DNA of 64,000 nt, from the NCBI RefSeq assembly GCF_026210795.1, contig NC_089450.1:3348001-3412000 (forward strand). Direction: 5' to 3'. This DNA comes from Rhizophagus irregularis (Eukaryota; Glomeromycota; Glomeromycetes; Glomerales; Glomeraceae). How positions within the stretch are numbered: position 1 is the first letter of the stretch; every line of letters starts with the position of its first letter. The notes beneath the pieces are model-generated. The model was not told where the DNA came from. It was given only the letters and a program-made list of their open reading frames with translations, and searched no databases. Shown here piece by piece: positions 1-12,530 of this stretch. A program made the position numbers and the translations under genes.

Positions 1-1430
1 ACGCAAAAAAAATATAAAATTTAGGCAACCTATTCTCGATGAATTCTTATTTGATGCGTACGGTTGTACAATATTGCGCCTCATGATATCAGCGTTTTTT
101 TATCCAAATTAAAAAAAAAAAAAATTGATGTAAATTTTATATACCTTTAAATAGATTCTTTTTGAGAACAATCTTTGATGCTTTGGATGGTAACTTAATT
201 ATGTCATTTCCTTATTATAATAAGGTTAATAAGCTTGATAAAGTTGAAAAATTCCGAAAACGCGAAACAATTATTTTCCCCTAAATGTTAAAAATATTAA
301 AATATTATTAAAAAAAAAAAAATTTCGTAATTTGATAACAACAATCTCATGTGTAATTTTTATGTAATTATTATTATTATTTTTTTTTTTTGACAATCAA
401 ACTTCCCCTTAATATTCTTTGATTTCCTTTTTGCATACCAAATTAATACTCTACTAATTAAAGATCTGCATGGAGATTTACTTAAGAAATCTACCAAATG
501 TGTCCAAATCGAGCAGATTGAAACGTAGATTGTAAAAATATTCGCTAAGCCCCTTCTCTTAGAGAATTACTAATAATTTTTTTTTTTAAAAAAAAAAATA
601 GTAATAGTCATTTTAATTTCATTGAAAATCTGTAGTGAAACATTATTTGCAGTTTGAACAATCTTTCATATACTGCAAGATATTTCTAATCATTTGACTA
701 AAGATTAAAGAACCAATAATTTTAGAATCCCTATCTCCCATTTACTAAATTTGTCATTTCATTGTATTAATTGGAATGTTCCACGATTATTTGATTCAAT
801 TTTATTTTTTCGTCAGTTAATTTCTCAATTTGAAATGTATTACGGTAAATAAAAGAATGACATTTTCATAGACAATATTCTTTTGAAATAAATTTTGTTT
901 CATGAATAATATTAGCGTAAATTATAAAACAATCGATTTACGCGCGATAAAAAAAATGTATCTTCGTGCGACGATCAAAATTTCTCACATTAATTTCTAA
1001 AACATCTTGCATTATATGTACAATATATTAAGTTTATGAATGCAACAGTTCGTCATCGATAAACTTTTTTTGGTTAGAATTTCTTTTTATTTTGAAACAT
1101 ACAAAGAAAAAAATTTTTCATTAATGTTTTGAAGATAATCTTTTTTTTATTTGTCTAAAATCTAAATAATAATGCTGTGATAGGGTTGAAAAAATGGTAC
1201 AACGATATGTTATATAAATAGGTCCCCTGAAAGACTAAGTTTTATCACCCATAAAAGGGTTTTTTTTTAAAAAAAAAATAATATAATATTTACAAAAATG
1301 TTAACAGCACATTTATTCTTTAAAGAAATTTTAAATACATTTAATAAATACACTTATCTTTTAAACAACCGTTGCTCTTTTACGGAACTATATTTTCTTA
1401 AGAAAATCAATTTAATTTATTTTTATTATT
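1..1430. other. gene-free AT-rich stretch
   Basis: Homopolymer A/T tracts and mixed AT-rich sequence. I see no splice-consistent coding sequence, structural RNA or element termini here. Confidence 0.5.
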
Positions 1431-1431
1431 A

Positions 1432-1570
1432 TACGCGCATATGTCAAGATTCTTGGGCGCGCGTAGATAAATATAAAATTAGAAATTCTACGCGCATATG
1501 TCAAGATTCTTGGGCGCGCGTAGATAAATATAAATTAAAAATTCTACGCGCATATGTCAAGATTCTGACT
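1432..1570. repeat. 57-bp tandem repeat with GC-rich hairpin, about 2.5 copies
   Basis: Units begin with TACGCGCATATGTCAAGATT at 1432, 1489 and 1545, so the period is 56-57 bp; the third copy is truncated. Each full unit contains arms CTACGCGC and GCGCGTAG that can pair into a hairpin. These are conspicuously GC-rich islands in an AT-rich background. A 109-codon open frame runs through the array but looks like a by-product of the repeat. Confidence 0.8.
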
Positions 1571-1689
1571 TGCCGTAAACACATCTTTTATAATGATCTC
1601 AAAACCCTTTATTATAAACTAAATTGAATATATTCTTTTATAACGCCAAGGCATGTCAGAGTTGTTGAACTCGGCAACAACAACAGAAA

Positions 1690-1830
1690 GAATCAGAATC
1701 AGAAGAATGGGAGTCAGAGGAGTGGGAGTGGGAGTGGGAGTGGGAGGAGGAGTGGGAGTGGGAGTGGGATGAGGAGGAGGAATGGGAGTCGGAGGAGGAG
1801 AGGAGGAATGGGAATTAGAGGAATCAGAGC
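1690..1830. repeat. G/A-rich low-complexity tract
   Basis: Purine-only run built from GGGAGT, GGAGGA and similar hexamers on the plus strand, a simple-sequence expansion. No coding interpretation is supported. Confidence 0.8.
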
Positions 1831-2429
1831 GCGCCTCAAATTTTATTAGATTTAATATATTTTCTTTTTTTATAAATACGACTTACGTAAAACGTTAAGA
1901 ATAAATTATAGCATATCTTTGTTTATAATGAACTTTTTTTATTCCCTCAATGTTATTGGTCAAAAAGCTGCTACATTAAAAAAAATTACATTAGGACCGG
2001 TGATTACATTAATTCGACCTACGTTTTTTCCATCATTAACATATTTGTTCCTAAATAATAATGATTGTGATTCCCAGTTCACTTACTAATAAATCTTATT
2101 CGTTATATTAAACTTACTATTTGTATTTCACTCTATTATTGATATTATTTGTATAAGGAATTAAATTTACAAGATCATACTATGAAATGTCAATAGAACT
2201 ATTATTATAAATAATTCATTGGTCTATTAAATAAAAATTAAATACTTTTGTTAAAAGAAACTTTTTTTATTGTATTAATTAATATAAGGTTCGCTATAAA
2301 GAAATCTTTCATTTTTGTGAATATTCGTTATAGTGAACGAAAATGGTTGGAACCGAGGGTTCACTATAACGAGCTTTTACTGTACATAAGTTTTCTTTGT
2401 AAAATAAAAATTAGCGTTTTTATATAATA

Positions 2430-2627
2430 TTGTACCACACTGCTTAAGATACCCCCCCTTTGAGAATATTCCCACATCAAAAGACCTGGATACAATATAC
2501 GGCTTAAAAATTTTAATTCTGGTAGAATTAGGCTAATTTTGGAATACTCATGGGTATTATATAATTTTTCAAATCAAATATAAATATTTTGTATTATACC
2601 TGGGGTATCTTAAGCAGTGCGGTACGG
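2430..2627. mobile_element. 198-bp inverted-repeat element, TA-flanked
   Basis: Left end TTGTACCACACTGCTTAAGA and the reverse complement of the right end CCGTACCGCACTGCTTAAGA match over about 26 bases with three mismatches. The element is flanked by TA at 2428-2429 and 2628-2629. It has no coding capacity. TA-flanked short inverted-repeat elements are typical of non-autonomous Tc1/mariner-superfamily derivatives; the superfamily call is inference. Confidence 0.75.
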
Positions 2628-3038
2628 TATATATTATAGATATCTATAATAAGTAACGACTAACGAATTTTCTTTAAAATTAACTGTAAAATAAAAATTA
2701 TCGACATTGTTACATAATTAATGACAGTTTTTTCGCTGACATTTGAAAAAAAAAAAAGATTGAACAATATAAATTATAAAGTAAACATAAAATAATGTGT
2801 TCGTTATATTTGACTACTATCTTGATTTCGTTATTTGGCGCCGCTATATTTTACCATGCAGCTTAAATAAACCCAAAATATATTGTTTAAAATTTTATTT
2901 TTTTATTTTCAAAAGATATAAAAAACGAAATTATTGTACGATCATATCTTACTAATTATTCATTAAAGTAGTACAATAATGTATCTTAAGTAATTAAAAA
3001 CAAATGCATGTGATGAATCTACTATAGATGGTTACTAA

Positions 3039-3122
3039 TTTTTTCACCCCATAATTCCTGGGATGATGATAATCCAGACCGGTTTACTAGCTGAATTCCC
3101 CACGGAATTATGGGTGAAAAAA
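3039..3122. repeat. 84-bp fold-back repeat
   Basis: Arm TTTTTTCACCCCATAATTCC pairs with a right arm ending GGGTGAAAAAA across a short centre, giving a near-complete hairpin. It is probably a miniature element or its remnant; no target duplication could be assigned. Confidence 0.6.
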
Positions 3123-3759
3123 GACAAATAAGATTTAGATGACGCAATGGCTAAATCACATGATTTTAAATTACCGTCTAATGAAAATTGTGTACTAAAT
3201 AACTTGTTTTCACTAGTATTTTTTTTATTTCGATTTTTTTTTTCTGTCGCTCTTTTCTTCTTTTTTCTTTTTTTTAATTTAGGCTTAAAGTTATTTGATT
3301 AACCAGTCTTGGAATTAATTACGTTTGATTATCAACCGGAGGCTGAGTGGCTGTGTCCTTTACAAGACATGTTGATCTCGGCTTATGCGAGTTGAAACAA
3401 AGATGGCAAAGGTATTAGTTTTATTTTATATAATATATATATTAGCTTTCATAATGTATTACCTATCGTATTATGGTCATATTCATTGTATTGATTTTAT
3501 GACTAGAACGGCTACAAGTCATATGCCATCCGTGAAAATAAATATAACGACAATAAGAGAAATTACAATATGATCTCTGGTTTTATTAGTTATTAAATAT
3601 TATAAACGTTCGGCACACTGAATGCTTACTAATTTTTACTATAAAAATATATATAAAATACGATATTTTAATATATGATAATTGCTTAACGTGTTATCTC
3701 ATTATAATGACGCAGAAATTTAGAGAAAATACAAATATATGTACTGTATCTTTTTTAAT

Positions 3760-4668
3760 TTACACAAAATTATGGTTAGTTTGGTCGGATGATTCATTTA
3801 AATATCTAACAGCTGCTACTTCTTTTTCCTTTTTTCTACGTGCATAAGCTGAAATTACTAAAGAAAAGTACACCTAATATCATAATAGAAAATAAATATA
3901 TTTCAGTTCATAAAAAATAATTTTTTTTTCTCAAAAAAGAAAAATATTAAATTAATACGTACCGTTAAAAGAATTGAACAAATTCCAACAACAATTTTGT
4001 ATGGTAATCTATAGGAATTCATTTTATTACATACATACGAATTTTCTCCTTCTGCACATCTATAAACTATTGAACTAACAATTGCTGATATACTAAATAG
4101 AAATTGAATTCCTGCTACGATGAAACCAAATGTAGAGTACAACTTCAACATTCTATACTTTTTCTAAATAAAATTAAGTTTAACTTAATTTCAGTCTAAA
4201 AAGAGAAATTCTTTTAATTTCTTCCATTACATACCGAAAAAATTACAGCGCACAACCCAAATGCTGCTCCGAGTGTATAAAATGCATCAATGGCAATCAT
4301 TATGATTTCAAATGTAACGGCAATAGAGTGTTCATTTGCTGAAATAATTATTTTGTATTTTTTTTAAAAAAAAGAAATAATTTTGAACGAATTAAAATAA
4401 AGGACTTACAAACTTCTTTTAATCCTTTATCCTGCATATACAGTTTAAAGCTCAAGACTTCGGCTACAGTTAAGAGTAATCCATTGAACTTTTAAAACGA
4501 CATAAAAAAATAATAAAAATAATTTTGAATGTATTGTTAATATAAAATTCAATTGCTATTGAACTTGATAGAAAAATGTGGAAAATTTACAAGCATAAAC
4601 AATGATATAATTATAACTCCAGCTTTCAACGGAATGCAGAAACAACAATTAGTTATTTGTAAACCCAT
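3760..4668 (-). CDS. four-span membrane protein, family member A (5 exons, 191 aa)
   Basis: Spliced model: 4668-4591, 4488-4410, 4338-4235, 4163-3963, 3873-3760; introns have phases 0, 1, 0, 0 and standard GT-AG ends. The protein starts MGLQITNCCFCIPLKAGVII, where a cysteine cluster leads into span 1. Exon 3 holds span 2 (ending LGAAFGLCAVIFS), exon 4 spans 3 and 4, and exon 5 completes span 4 (VYFSLVISAYA) followed by a basic then polar tail. Between spans 3 and 4 lies a loop with two cysteines (RCAEGENSYVC). The CCxCIPLKxG start recalls the beginning of LAPTM4-like four-span endomembrane proteins, but that link is weak inference. Function unknown. The gene is the closest paralogue of the broken copy at 22049-22959. 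Confidence 0.82.
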
Positions 4669-4735
4669 TTTTTTATTATCTGTTATTAGTAGAAATGTAT
4701 TATTCTTTTGAAGAATTTTTTTCGAAAATGTTGCA

Positions 4736-4743
4736 TTTATATA
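4736..4743 (-). promoter_or_regulatory. TATA box of family member A
   Basis: TATATAAA on the minus strand, 68 bp upstream of the start codon at 4668. The duplicated gene at 22049 has the same motif at nearly the same distance. Confidence 0.55.
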
Positions 4744-5396
4744 CCCATATATTGAAATAAACTTAATAAACTTCTAAACTTAGAAAGCAACAATAAAGTT
4801 TCAACATATGTATCAACTTATTTACCTAAAATGGGGACGACAATAATGCGCATTAAGTATGATCTTGAAAGTTTTAAATTTTGATATGGAGTTTTCGGTT
4901 ACACCAACAAATCCACGATTAAAAAAACTATTCCGAATTAGACGAGATCTACTAAATTTAGAATTAATGTGCTTAATAAACTAATTCTCTTTGAAAGCGG
5001 AGTTTATAATCCTTGTGATACTTGAGAAAATGAAGATTAATATTAGTAAAGCAATACTATTGTGTTAATTATCAGTTATCAGTTATACAGTTATAACTTG
5101 TAGCCGAAACCCACCCCTAGTTTCGGCCTAGTTTTGGTTTCGGATTCGGACAGTATTGGTTTTCAAAACCCATTTTCTGAAACCGAAACCCTGGCCAAAA
5201 TCCGGCGAAACTTTTCATTAGTCCGAAACTTAAAAATAGAAATATAATCAGATCAAGTGATCAGCTGCTCGATCTAAATCTACAACTTAAATCCAGATTT
5301 AATATAGTATAAGTTATTTTCATTAGAGTGATACTTAGAGTGATACATATAAATTCCACATGGCTGAAAGACCACATGATGTACATAAGTACTTCG

Positions 5397-5523
5397 TTTT
5401 ACACTCACGTGATTGTAACATATTTGTCACGCCTGGTCGCCTGGCCGCGTTCAAGCCGTTAAATTATATTCATCATATTCGTCGCATATTATATGTCACC
5501 CGAGCGATCACGTGAGTGCAAAA
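5397..5523. mobile_element. 127-bp inverted-repeat element
   Basis: Arms TTTTACACTCACGTGAT and, reverse-complemented from the right, TTTTGCACTCACGTGAT. The centre is non-coding. Target duplication uncertain. Confidence 0.6.
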
Positions 5524-6108
5524 TCCTATATAAATTGTTTGGGTAAATCACTTCAACCTTTATAATGAGTATCACAAAAGATGATTTGGCATAGTATTTT
5601 TATACGTAGTGCGTACTATATAATCTTGGAAATTTCATTGGACAGAAGTTTTGACTCGTAAATTGATTGTTTTACTGCGCTTTTAGAAACATACTATACA
5701 GATGTTGTGTACAGAGCCATAATGCCGTTATAAATCATCAGACTTCAATGATACGAATCTTCAGAAATCTTCAGAAATTTCTGACAACATAATTTTCTAT
5801 CACGTCCTTTAAACGAATAGTACTGTATAATCACTTTTTCTCCATGAATAATCGCATACCAGATCATGGTTTGACGAGGACAGTGGTCGGATTTTTTACG
5901 CGCGTAAAGATTCAATCTATTTTATCTTTTTTTATTCGATTTATTTATTTATTTATTTTTTTCAAAGCATAAATAAGAAGTAAATAATGAATAGGCGAAT
6001 ATGATGTGATCTAGTAGTATTAATGTCTTAATAGCATTAAAATTATAAGAATCATGTTATTATATTATTATAAAACAAAAAAATTTGTAGAAAATTAAAT
6101 TTTTTTTT

Positions 6109-6991
6109 TTAAACTTGTAAATTAAATTGATTTGTTATATCATCTTTATCTTTCATTTTACATGCATAAGCTGAGATTACCATAGCAAAATACACCTATA
6201 ATTAAATACAAATTCTTTCATAAATTTTTTTTGTTATGGTTATTCAAAGAAAGAGAAAATAATAATAATAATAATAATACATACCGATAAAATAATTGAA
6301 ATAATGTAACCAGGAAGAATAAATATTAATTTATCTTTGCACAAATAAGAATAATCTGAATTTTCATTAGGATTATTTAATTTCGGACATTCTATCGCAG
6401 AAGTTATTGTTTCAACAATTATCATTATACTATTAAAAACGTTAAATCCTGCAATTCCGTAAAATATTTTGGAATATATTGATAACAATTTAGGTGTATT
6501 CTAAAAAATTTATAAAGTTAAGCACAAAATAATTTTTTGGAGTAAAAAATTTTAAATTGATATTGTCTATTTACATACCGCACATGTCGTAACGTACAAT
6601 CCAAATGCTGCTGTAATCGCTATTAACCCATAAGCAACAATTATAGAATATGCAGAACGAGAAAATTCCAACGCTAATAATAGAAATATATATTTATTTT
6701 ATTAAAAAAATTCTGAGTGGCAAAATAATGATGAAGAACTTACAATTTCTTAACGATTTATCTGATGCGAGAAGGATAATAAGGCGTATAGCTTTAGCCA
6801 ATTCATATATCTTTTAATATTGTAAAAATAGATGATGTTATCATAAATCTTTTTGTTAAAAACTAATGAAGAAGATAATATTAGAAAAAAATTCTGGAAA
6901 ATCTTACTAAAAATAATAATAATATAATTTTGACACCAGCTTTTAACGGAAAGATTAAGCAGCAATTATTTTTTCGGTCGATAACAACCAT
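6109..6991 (-). CDS. four-span membrane protein, family member B (5 exons, 182 aa)
   Basis: Spliced model: 6991-6908, 6810-6744, 6673-6579, 6500-6285, 6195-6109, with the same intron phases (0, 1, 0, 0) as its neighbours. The N-terminus MVVIDRKNNCCLIFPLKAGV keeps the paired cysteines and PLKAG. Exon 3 ends with AAFGLYVTTCA, exon 4 begins NTPKLLSIYSK, and exon 5 begins VYFAMVISAYACK. The loop between spans 3 and 4 keeps two cysteines (IECPKL and SYLCKD). The C-terminal tail is short. Same strand as members A and C, with about 1.4-2 kb spacing, which fits tandem duplication. Function unknown. Confidence 0.8.
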
Positions 6992-8179
6992 TATGAATTT
7001 TTTTCTCTTTTTTTTTTGAAAAAAAAAAGCTAACTTTATAAATGTTATATTTCCCTTCGATTTCTTATAAAGAATGGATAATGATTGGTGAAATATAATT
7101 AACATTTTCGTGTAAGAGGTGTGATACCAAATTCAATAAATACGTATCACAAATTTAATTTCTCATTAAAAATTTGAAACGGAGTTTATAAATAATCCTT
7201 GTAATAATTAATCTATTGTAACAATGAATACTGAGTAACGCAAAAAAAAAACAAATATATTGTTGTTAATGTGGGCGTTACTAAGAACTCTATCGTACAT
7301 TCGGAATAATTTCAATCTAATTGGAATAATAAGTTCTTATAGGATATTTTAGCAATGATGATAAAAACAAATGAAATTTAAAATTATTATTAATAAACGT
7401 TACTGTAGTTGTTACTATATCTTAAGGAGTATACTTGTCATATTTTTAACCCGTTATACGAACAATTTTTTTTTATACTTAATAACGGTATCGTAATCCT
7501 ATTTAACAAAATTTATTTCTTTTGCATGAAAATAGTGCATCGAAAGTTGATAATTTATCGAAATATGTCAAAAAATAATAAGAATGTGCGATGATGACGG
7601 AATATTAGTGTTATTTATTCTAAAAAAATCTAATGTTATAGATTATAATAAAAAAATTTGAGAATATGAAGGTTGAAATATATATATTATCTCATATGAT
7701 TCAAATTCCTTAATCTCGAAGTTTCCCACCATAAAATAAATAAATTCTAAAATACGCATCTCGAACATAAGGTACTTAATTTTAAATTTTTAAGCGTGAT
7801 TCAATGTATTATTGGCCTTATAGAAATCATGATTTGACGAACTATATCTTTAATTTGATGAGCATGACTGAAATTACCAGTACATCACCTATTCGAGCCA
7901 ATAACTTCGATACAAGTCCCGATTCCGATGGAATAATCGTTATATATATTGAAACAACTAACAAGCCATGAGTCAGTGAGTCACGCTTATGTTGATCGAC
8001 ACGACTGACAACTTAATTCGAACCGGCATTAAAAGTTTGGCCAGAACTATATAAATAATTGTGTTTCTAATCTAACAATATAGTTTTTACCTTATTCTGA
8101 ACTTACCGAGTTTTACCAAATGTACCGAGGTGGCTTTTCGGTATGTGACTAGATGTCCCGTATATTATGAAATCAAAAT

Positions 8180-8245
8180 TTCTAACTGGTTAACTGTGCC
8201 TTAACCGGTTAATTGACCGGTTGATTTTTAACCGGTTCCAGCCTC
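8180..8245. repeat. short AACCGGTTAA-type repeats
   Basis: Several copies of the self-complementary motif AACCGGTTAA or close variants within 65 bp. Significance unknown. Confidence 0.5.
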
Positions 8246-8933
8246 TAAACTATTTTTATCGATATTGTCAAATTATTGACAGTCGGTAACCATAGAAATA
8301 AAAAATAACAGATAATCGCGTTAGTAGCACCGCATAACAATAATTATTTCTTTTTTATAGCATCAGGGTCAGGCGTAGTATGTCTGCGGTTATTGTTTGA
8401 TTATGTCAGAAATTAACATAACTTAATTTAATTGATTTTTTAGAATTTCCAAATTATTTAAAGTTGCATCAGATTATTTAACTTTTATAATAAAAAATTT
8501 TTATGTATGTTAACAATGAATTTTACTTAATTGTAAATAGATCAATATTAATGTGATAAACAAGATTTTTATTAATAATTATAAACAAACAAATAGATTC
8601 TTGTATAACTATTTATTTGTTTGATCGAATCAAAAAAATTAATATAATATTCCTATAATGGTTAAGACTGTTATACATATATAATTATGATTATAATTTA
8701 AAGTTTCAAACCAACTTCAAATAATGAATATATTACATCGTTTAAAAACCACACACAATTTGTCGTATTTAAAAAGCGCATGAAGTTCCAAAAAAAAAAA
8801 AAAGTTGTAACATTAGTCAATGCCTGGGAATGTTTCGTTGATCACTCTCATACACATACTTCAAAATAATACTAAATACGGTCCCCTGTAGTGCAACAAC
8901 TTGATTATAAAGTACAACCCCTTTGCTTGTCGT

Positions 8934-9791
8934 TTATACAGGCGCATATGGGCCGGTTCCGTTTTGTTTATGTTTATAATCGTTAATTACCACAGCAAAA
9001 TGCACCTATAAAATAATAATAAAATGAATATCTGTTATTTTTCAAATAAAAAGAAAAAAAATTTTCACATACAGATAAAAAAATTGAAATAACGGTAGAA
9101 AAGATGGCTATTGCCAAATAGTTGCCGTATGCGTTATCACATGAATCATTATTACATCTCCCCAAAATAGTTGTTTTATGCACTATAAATTCAACAAGTG
9201 CTGCTATATTACCCATAATGATGATTATCCCAATAACAACCGTTATTTTAAAGTATACTGATATCATGTATGGTGTTTTCTAAGTAGGAAATATAAAAAT
9301 TTAGGGTTAAAGAATTTTTTTTTTTTTTTGAATATCATAATCTTTTTGAGTTACATACTAAACAAACTAAAATATATAAAATAATCGCTGCTCCAATAAT
9401 CGTTAATCCACAAATTGCCATTATTAGGATAGTATATACGCTGCTATATGCAAACACTAAAGTGATTTTTTGATAAATCATTTATTAGAAATATATTCAT
9501 GAAAAAAAATGTCTTGACATTATATATATATATATATATGATATAATGAAGACCTACTATTTGTTCCCTTAACAGATGAGCAAAAATCCAAAGTAAATTT
9601 TACGATTACTATAACTCCAGAGATCTTATAAAGATTTTATTAAGAAACATTTATGTACGTACAGTATACAATAAATGCATAATAAAAAAAATAAAAAAAA
9701 AATATTAAAAACTTACAAGCCATAATAATGGTATAATTATAGGGCCAATTTCTTGCGGAATACAGAAAAACAATTTATTCATTCGTGACAT
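8934..9791 (-). CDS. four-span membrane protein, family member C (5 exons, 172 aa)
   Basis: Spliced model: 9791-9717, 9624-9558, 9456-9359, 9279-9073, 9005-8934, intron phases 0, 1, 0, 0. Exon 2 uses a weaker donor, GTAGGT. The N-terminus MSRMNKLFFCIPQEIGPIII has lost two of the usual cysteines and the PLKAG lysine, making this the most divergent start in the cluster. Exon 4 keeps the two-cysteine loop (GRCNNDSCDN). Exon 5 begins VHFAVVIN, and the tail is short and polar rather than polybasic. A TATATAAA motif lies at 9919-9926 on the minus strand. Function unknown. Confidence 0.77.
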
Positions 9792-11609
9792 TTTTTTTGT
9801 AACTTATGTAGCTGAAAGAATTACAATATATTGTATTTAAAGAGATTCTGTGAATTGTTATGAAGGTTAGAATTTTTTTTATTCATAAATGAAGAAAAAA
9901 AAAAAGCTTTCACCCATATTTATATAAGTTTGATTGATCAACATTAGAATTCATTTCTTCCTAAAAGTATAATGAATATTTTTAACATGTGCATAAGGAA
10001 ATTACTATTTAAGATTATGAAACAATGTAAAATTAACTCCGTCTTCTCCGTCTAAAAAAAAGTTCAAAATTTAAAAATCAAAAAATCAAAGGAAACAATA
10101 GCTCGTGTTACAAAAAAAAAAAATTGAAATTTAAATGCAGTGTATAGTGTATACAGTATACATACATAACCTTCTTATGGTAATTGAAACATAGCCAAAA
10201 ATACTTGGCAAGGTGGAAATTCGGTAATATTTTAATTTTTTCCTAAATAAGATACTGCGATCTTTGGGAGAATGTATCCTTACTAAATTTAAAAGTTTGA
10301 TACTTTCTTGGCATTTTGATGTAATTTGTTAAAACTTGGCGTAAAAACGGAAATGAAAGCCCGATTAAATCACATTATTTTCCATACATAAATGTTTTTT
10401 TTTCATAAAAAAACAAAGAACAAACTCTAATACAAATAAATTTTTTTACCTTTTTAAGAAATAAGAATGGAAGATTTGGATTTGCAATGAAAAAAATGCA
10501 TAAATAATAAATTATACCTTAATTTTATTGTTTTAGAATTTTTCTAGAATTGTGTTATGGATTTTTTTAATAATCTAGAAAAATTAATAGAAATTTTTTT
10601 TTCTCACGTCTTTCAAAAAAAGGGGTGAATTCGATGTTAGAACATTTACCCCAACCAAAAAATGTCATTGTAAAAGTCACGTTCAATATTCGTTACTTTT
10701 TAGTGATGACATCTCATTGATTGGCTGGTAAAAATAAAAATGGGGTGAGAAAAAAATTACACAGTTACCAAATCAGTGATCTTTTATGGAAAATACGATG
10801 AGTATGCGCGCCCACTTCTAAAAATAAATTTGACTAATTAAACATTTCTAACCCGTGATTGTGGAAAATAATATAAGTGACTGAACAAAGTACTTTCTTT
10901 TCTTTTAAAAAATAGGTGCTGTTAATGCTGTTAATGAAAATAATATTTAAACTCTTTAAAACAAGGTGTCACGTAACGTAACATTTCTCAATATTTTGGT
11001 TTCAAACAACAATCACAATCTCTATCCGTCAAAAAAAAAATTGATTTTTATTCTTGCATCCTAAGCTTATGCTGTAGCATAATAGAAACCAATCTAGCTA
11101 CAGATTCTTTGTATTATTGTTCTATTATTCAAATGAAACTTTAAATTCTATCTAGCATAATATTGTTTATCACGATAATTATCCAAAAAAAAAAAGTTGA
11201 AAAGCGCTAAATTGCTGTTAACGGAAAATGTAACAAAATCAACACAGTATATGAGCAGTGAAGACATGCCGTAGTACTAAAACCTGTATCAAAAAATTAA
11301 GTTGTAAATCATTTTTAAGATATCTGACCGCAGCCCTTTTGTAAATGACGCAGCGACTACGAAATATTCTCGCATTAGACTTATTATCTAGCCAAAAATG
11401 GTTAGATTAAACTTAGTGCTCTCCGAATTCTCCGATGTGTGACCTCGTGATTTAAACAAACGGAGCACAGGAGGACTAACTTAAAACCAATAAGTTTGTC
11501 GATCAACCAATTTTTTAACCTTTTTACTAACCACTATGACTTCAATGGTTTATGATCTTTCTCTCCAGGAAATTTTTCTATGGTCTAATTATTTTCTTCT
11601 AACGAATTA

Positions 11610-12530
11610 ATGGACGTACAATTGACTAAATGTTGTTCTTGCATACCGTTAAAATCGGGTGTTGTAATTGCATCATCATTATGGCTTGTGAGTTAAGAAA
11701 TTCAATTTTTTAATTTTTTAAAAAGAGTTAATTGTTTATTTTGAACATCTTTTTAACAAAATATTCTAATTTTCTCTAAAGATTTATGGAATTTTTCAGA
11801 CTGTAAGTAATGTATTATATCTCATTTCACCAAACGAAGGAATAAATTGTAAGTGACTTTATTGGCTTTATTTCTATATTTGTATGTACAATATTTTAAT
11901 ACATTTCTAAATGATTAATTAATTTATATATATATTTTAGTTTATAAATATATCAGTGCGTGTACTTTTTCAACGATTATTTTTTATGGATTGATAACAC
12001 TCGGTGCATTATTTGGATTGTTCGTTGTATCTTTAGCAGTATGTAACGAAAGATATTATAGTTGATGTTATTTCATTCCCTTAAACTAACCTTATTAATT
12101 TTATTTAGAACACTTATAAAATGATGTCAATATATTCTAAAATAGCACGAGGGATTGTAGGACTTGACATTATAAGTCATATTGTAACAGTTGTCGTTAC
12201 TGTATTGTATAAATCATCAATGTTGGATGATTGTATTGGTCCTGGTGATATTACTTCATCTCGAGCTGATGCATGTAATAAAACGTATACTTCTTTATTA
12301 ACCCTTTCTATTGCTATTACTGCTATTTCAATCCCTTTATCAGTATGTATTAAATTTTATTTTTTATTTATTATTATTATTTTTTTTTTTAATCAAAGTT
12401 AATAAGATTGATTCCTTTTTTATAATAAATATTGTAGGTGTATTTTTCTATTATAATTTCTGCGTACGCATATAAAAGAAAAAAGAAAGAAAATCCAGAA
12501 TCTAGCGATGATGAGCTTGATGATTTGTAA
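11610..12530 (+). CDS. four-span membrane protein, family member D (5 exons, 189 aa)
   Basis: Spliced model: 11610-11687, 11782-11848, 11941-12038, 12109-12342, 12438-12530, intron phases 0, 1, 0, 0. The start MDVQLTKCCSCIPLKSGVVI matches the family signature. Exon 3 ends LGALFGLFVVSLA, exon 4 opens NTYKMMSIYSKIARGIVG, and the loop between spans 3 and 4 has two cysteines (DDCIGPGD and DACNK). Exon 5 begins VYFSIIISAYAYKRKKK and ends in an acidic tail (ESSDDELDDL). It is divergent in orientation from members A-C, and is the fourth member within 9 kb. Function unknown. Confidence 0.82.

Larger units (their letters stand above)
3460..5210 (-). repeat. copy 1 of an inverted segmental duplication
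   Basis: On the reverse strand this block matches 21410-23385. Similarity covers the whole five-exon gene at 3760-4668, its upstream region through the TATA box, a gene-distal CCGAAAC-rich tract near 5100-5205, and the 3' flank around 3470-3600 (shared phrase TTGATTTTATGACTAGAACG). Indels and substitutions are frequent, so the duplication is old. Confidence 0.8.

Noticed and set aside
3385-3573. 62-codon plus-strand frame
   Set aside because: Lies antisense in the 3' flank shared by the inverted duplication, where the other copy does not keep the frame.
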